Shown in pieces: positions 6,021-7,907 of a DNA stretch of 7,907 nucleotides. Under the pieces are notes generated by a model, which ran no database searches, was not told the origin of the DNA, and saw only the letters and a list, made by a program, of their open reading frames with translations. The DNA comes from CAYNST01 sp964399955 (GTDB lineage: Bacteria; Pseudomonadota; Gammaproteobacteria; Pseudomonadales; Cellvibrionaceae). The stretch lies in the NCBI GenBank assembly GCA_964399955.1, contig CAYNST010000142.1:1-7907 (forward strand). The letters run 5' to 3'. How positions within the stretch are numbered: position 1 is the first letter of the stretch; the number at the start of each line of letters is the position of its first letter. A program made the position numbers and the translations under genes.

Positions 6021-6725
6021 TTAGAAGGCTTGAATTTCTTGAGCGGTCAGGGGCCGGTAGTGTCCGGGCGCAAGGCCCGCATCCAGGCACACAGCACCCA
6101 CCTGGAGGCGGTGCAGCTCTACCACCCGGTTGCCGACGGCGGCAAACATGCGCTTCACCTGATGATAGCGCCCTTCACTGATGCTGATGGTGACGCAGGT
6201 ACTGTCCAGCAAGTTGACAGTACAAGGCCGGGTAGGCCTGTCTTCATTGCGCAGCAGGATTCCGTGTTGCAGGCGCGCAACGGCATCGGGCAAAAGGGGC
6301 TCGGCAAGAACCGCCCTATAAAGCTTATTGCATCGCCTGTTGGGGGCGGTTACACGGTGATTCCAATGGCCGTCTGTGGTCAGGAACAGCAGCCCGGTGG
6401 TGTCCTTGTCCAGACGGCCGACCACCTGCAGGGGTTCGCGGCCCAGCCTGGCGTGCTCTTCACTTCGCACCAAATCAAGCACCGTAGGGTTCAGGCCGTC
6501 TTCGCTGGCACACACAAAACCTGCGGGTTTGTTGAGCATGATATAAAGCGGTTGCGGGGCAACAATCGCCTGCCCGTCCAGTACTACCCGGCTGTCGGCA
6601 CCAATGGCTTGCTTGGCCGATCGCGTCGGCAGGCCGTCCACCTGCACGGCTCCCGCGCGGATGCGGGACTGTACCTGGGAGCGGCTTTGGCCGGTAGCGT
6701 TACAGATAAAGCGGTCCAGCCTCAT
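6021..6725 (-). CDS. rsuA: 16S rRNA pseudouridine(516) synthase RsuA
   Basis: Converts U516 (E. coli numbering) of 16S rRNA to pseudouridine during 30S assembly, with no cofactor. The 234-residue product begins with an S4 RNA-binding domain (MRLDRFI, about 1-60). The catalytic domain follows, with YIMLNKPAGFVC (61-72), the family motif GRLDKDTTGLL (103-113) carrying the catalytic D106, and the late motif EGRYHQVKRMFAAVGN (184-199) followed by VVELHR. These blocks are nearly identical in order and spacing to E. coli RsuA (231 residues), which separates it from RluB, E and F. It starts 10 bases after the folD stop, with a short GTAGG ribosome binding site overlapping that stop, so translation may be coupled. 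It lies 11 bases before rsmC, another modifier of 16S rRNA. Confidence 0.93.
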   Translation of the reverse strand: MRLDRFICNATGQSRSQVQSRIRAGAVQVDGLPTRSAKQAIGADSRVVLDGQAIVAPQPLYIMLNKPAGFVCASEDGLNPTVLDLVRSEEHARLGREPLQVVGRLDKDTTGLLFLTTDGHWNHRVTAPNRRCNKLYRAVLAEPLLPDAVARLQHGILLRNEDRPTRPCTVNLLDSTCVTISISEGRYHQVKRMFAAVGNRVVELHRLQVGAVCLDAGLAPGHYRPLTAQEIQAF

Positions 6726-6735
6726 GGATAGCCTA

Positions 6736-7581
6736 CTACTGGCGCAGACTTGCTTCGCCGGCCGCGACCGTCTGATAGATCAAGGTGTTGATGGTCATGG
6801 GACCTACGCCTCCGGGCACCGGCGTAATCGCCGCCGCTCGTTCGGCCAGCGGTGCAAGTTCTATGTCGCCAACACCACCGGGATGGTAGCCCGCATCCAC
6901 AACAATTGCGCCATCTTTGATCCAGTGAGCTTTGATGAACTCCGGTTTGCCCACCGCACCGACCACTATATCCGCCTGGCCTATGTGCTGCTGCAGATTC
7001 TGCGTGCGAGAATGGCAGATGGTGACCGTGGCGTTGGCGTTCAGCAGCATCATTGCCATGGGCTTGCCAAGGATAGGGCTGCGACCAACCACCACTGCGT
7101 GCTTTCCCGCCAGCGGAATGTCGTAAGCGTCGAGCAGGCGCATAATGCCCTTTGGGGTTGCTGCACCGTAGGCGCTTTCGCCCATGCTCATGCGCCCAAA
7201 GCCGAGGCAGGTAACCCCGTCCACATCCTTTGCCAGACTGATGGCGTCAAAGCAGGCGCGCTCATCTATCTGCTCCGGCACCGGATGCTGCAGCAAAATG
7301 CCGTGAACGCTGGGATCGTTGTTCAGTTCCTCTATCTTTGCCAGTAGTTGACGGGTCGTGGTCGAGGCGGGCAGCTCGATTCTCATAGAGCCCATGCCAA
7401 TGCGCTGACACGCGCTGCCCTTCATTTTGACGTAGGTGGCAGAGGCCGGGTCGTCGCCTACCAATATGGTTGCAAGGCTTGGTGTATGACCGGACGAAGC
7501 CTTGATTGCCTTCACTCTTTCTGTAAGCTCAGCTTCAGTTTTTTGGGCCAGCGCTTTGCCATCTAATATCAGTGCGGTCAT
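6736..7581 (-). CDS. folD: Methylenetetrahydrofolate dehydrogenase / cyclohydrolase FolD
   Basis: A cytoplasmic enzyme that oxidises 5,10-methylene-tetrahydrofolate with NADP and then hydrolyses the methenyl form to 10-formyl-tetrahydrofolate, for purine and formyl-Met-tRNA synthesis. From ATG 7581 the product has 281 residues. Its catalytic Y50, K54, Q98 and D121 fall at the same numbers as in E. coli FolD (288). The family start M-T-A-L-I-L-D-G-K lies at the N-terminus, YVKMK at 50-54, KDVDG at 118-122, the NADP loop VVVGRSPILGKPM at 163-175, and PVPGGVGPMT near the end. An in-frame ATG at 7605 would add eight residues but has no ribosome binding site. The open frame beyond it to 7767 is not family-like. 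Two blocks differ from E. coli: QHPVP replaces QLPLP at 98-102, and the segment after D121 reads GVTCLGFGRMSMGESAYG. This marks a divergent FolD branch. It is first in the cluster with rsuA and rsmC. Confidence 0.93.
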   Translation of the reverse strand: MTALILDGKALAQKTEAELTERVKAIKASSGHTPSLATILVGDDPASATYVKMKGSACQRIGMGSMRIELPASTTTRQLLAKIEELNNDPSVHGILLQHPVPEQIDERACFDAISLAKDVDGVTCLGFGRMSMGESAYGAATPKGIMRLLDAYDIPLAGKHAVVVGRSPILGKPMAMMLLNANATVTICHSRTQNLQQHIGQADIVVGAVGKPEFIKAHWIKDGAIVVDAGYHPGGVGDIELAPLAERAAAITPVPGGVGPMTINTLIYQTVAAGEASLRQ

Positions 7582-7661
7582 GGTTTTACTCTCTGCCTGA
7601 GTCATGGGTGATTTACGCCGCGCATTTTCACATACAGCGCATCGCCGCGCCAATCTCCGCG

Positions 7662-7691
7662 CTCGTGCAGGCCAAGGATTGGACTGCAGAG
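7662..7691. repeat. Imperfect inverted repeat upstream of folD
   Basis: CTC-g-TGCAG-g-CCAA (7662-7675) pairs with TTGG-a-CTGCA-GAG (7679-7691) around GGA. That is twelve pairs with one bulge and one mismatch. It lies about 80 bases before the folD start, so it could be a leader hairpin or a protein site. I see no clear folD promoter in 7582-7776. No function can be assigned. Confidence 0.35.
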
Positions 7692-7746
7692 GCCTAAAAG
7701 AGCCGCCGGTTGGGCGCTTTGTTGGCCACCCGATGGGATGGGGCAG

Positions 7747-7799
7747 AAAAAACCCCAGCCAGATCACTTGCAGCCGTTGACGAGGCCCCTGCGGCTGGG
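7747..7799 (-). terminator. Possible leftward terminator upstream of folD
   Basis: Read leftward, CCCAGCC (7799-7793) can pair with GGCTGGG (7760-7754), followed by one G and six T (7752-7747). The 32-base loop is long, and a competing CAGCCG/CGGCTG pair (7771-7776, 7792-7797) shares one arm. It would stop transcripts entering folD from the right, or attenuate a long folD leader. The same bases carry the rightward tRNA promoter. Confidence 0.25.
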
Positions 7800-7805
7800 T
7801 ATGAT
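7777..7805 (+). promoter_or_regulatory. Sigma-70 promoter for tRNA-Pro
   Basis: TTGACG (7777-7782, five of six consensus bases) and TATGAT (7800-7805, five of six) are separated by exactly 17 bases. The next bases, GCGCACC, form a GC-rich discriminator, common at stringently controlled stable-RNA promoters. Transcription would start near 7812, about 41 bases before the mature tRNA. Confidence 0.8.
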
Positions 7806-7817
7806 GCGCACCTTCTC

Positions 7818-7837
7818 GAACGGCAGGCCGTTTTTTT
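7818..7837 (+). terminator. Terminator-like hairpin between promoter and tRNA
   Basis: AACGG (7819-7823) pairs with CCGTT (7828-7832) across tetraloop CAGG, with a possible G-T pair outside. The T run spans 7831-7837. It has the form of a small intrinsic terminator but begins only about six bases after the expected start site, so it may be a pause site, a leader-processing signal or chance. Confidence 0.35.
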
Positions 7838-7852
7838 AGCCTTCGTTTGATG

Positions 7853-7907
7853 CGGAGTGTAGCGCAGCCTGGTAGCGCGTCTGCTTTGGGAGCAGAATGT
7901 CGGGGGT
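7853..7907 (+). tRNA. tRNA-Pro (anticodon UGG), 3' end beyond window
   Basis: The first 55 bases of a proline tRNA that reads CCA, and probably other CCN codons by wobble. The acceptor strand is CGGAGTG (7853-7859), followed by TA at positions 8-9. The D arm is GCGC (7862-7865) with GCGC (7875-7878) and loop AGCCTGGTA. The anticodon arm is TCTGC (7880-7884) with GCAGA (7892-7896) around loop TTTGGGA, placing TGG at 7887-7889. The variable loop is ATGTC, and the T stem starts GGGGG. C at position 1 is typical of bacterial tRNA-Pro. About 22 bases, including the T loop and the 3' acceptor strand, are missing. In Pseudomonas folD also lies beside a tRNA cluster, as I recall, so more tRNA genes may follow. 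Confidence 0.93.

Noticed and set aside
5955..6731. A 258-codon rightward open frame opposite rsuA.
   Set aside because: It is antisense to a clearly recognised gene, has no family motifs and its composition is that of a GC-rich shadow frame. The same holds for 6604-7347 opposite folD.
7582..7767. Upstream extension of FolD, including ATG 7605.
   Set aside because: The translation is not FolD-like and no ribosome binding site is seen. From ATG 7581 the catalytic residues fall at the E. coli numbers.
1..7907. CRISPR array, insertion sequence, integrase, toxin-antitoxin or defence genes.
   Set aside because: No spaced direct repeats, transposase motifs or terminal inverted repeats were seen on either strand, and all long genes have ordinary assignments.

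Overview
The window reads as chromosomal DNA of a gammaproteobacterium. RsuA, RsmC and FolD keep the lengths and motif layout of the Escherichia coli proteins, the small heat-shock gene carries an E. coli-like sigma-32 promoter and a ROSE-type leader, and a secreted family-5 mannanase points to a free-living, probably marine or soil, polysaccharide user. A genus cannot be named from this sequence alone. No transposase, CRISPR array or phage gene is visible.

Positions 15-3725 hold three genes read rightward: a lipoprotein glycoside hydrolase of family 5 (mannanase-like), an N-terminally anchored, cysteine-rich alpha/beta hydrolase of the tripeptidyl/prolyl aminopeptidase type, and a small spermidine-synthase-like protein that probably starts at TTG 2970. 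Spacing is 14 and 67 bases, so co-transcription is plausible. The first two proteins act outside the cytoplasm.

Positions 3726-4427 form a self-contained heat-shock unit: a sigma-32-like promoter, a three-hairpin leader whose last hairpin hides the ribosome binding site and has the hallmarks of a ROSE RNA thermometer, an IbpA-type Hsp20 gene, and a strong intrinsic terminator. A 240-base gap with several small hairpins follows, then a single-domain cytoplasmic rhodanese (4667-4936).

Positions 4957-7581 hold a tight leftward cluster, folD - rsuA - rsmC, with gaps of 10 and 11 bases. It joins one-carbon folate metabolism to two modifications of the small-subunit rRNA (pseudouridine 516 and m2G1207 in E. 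coli numbering). It converges on the rhodanese gene with only 20 bases between the stops.

At the right edge a good sigma-70 promoter (7777-7805) drives rightward into a tRNA-Pro(UGG) gene that the window cuts off. A small hairpin plus T-tract lies between that promoter and the tRNA. The most interesting parts are the heat-shock leader, in which the Shine-Dalgarno module appears twice, and the structured promoter region of the tRNA. I found no complete undescribed multi-gene system.
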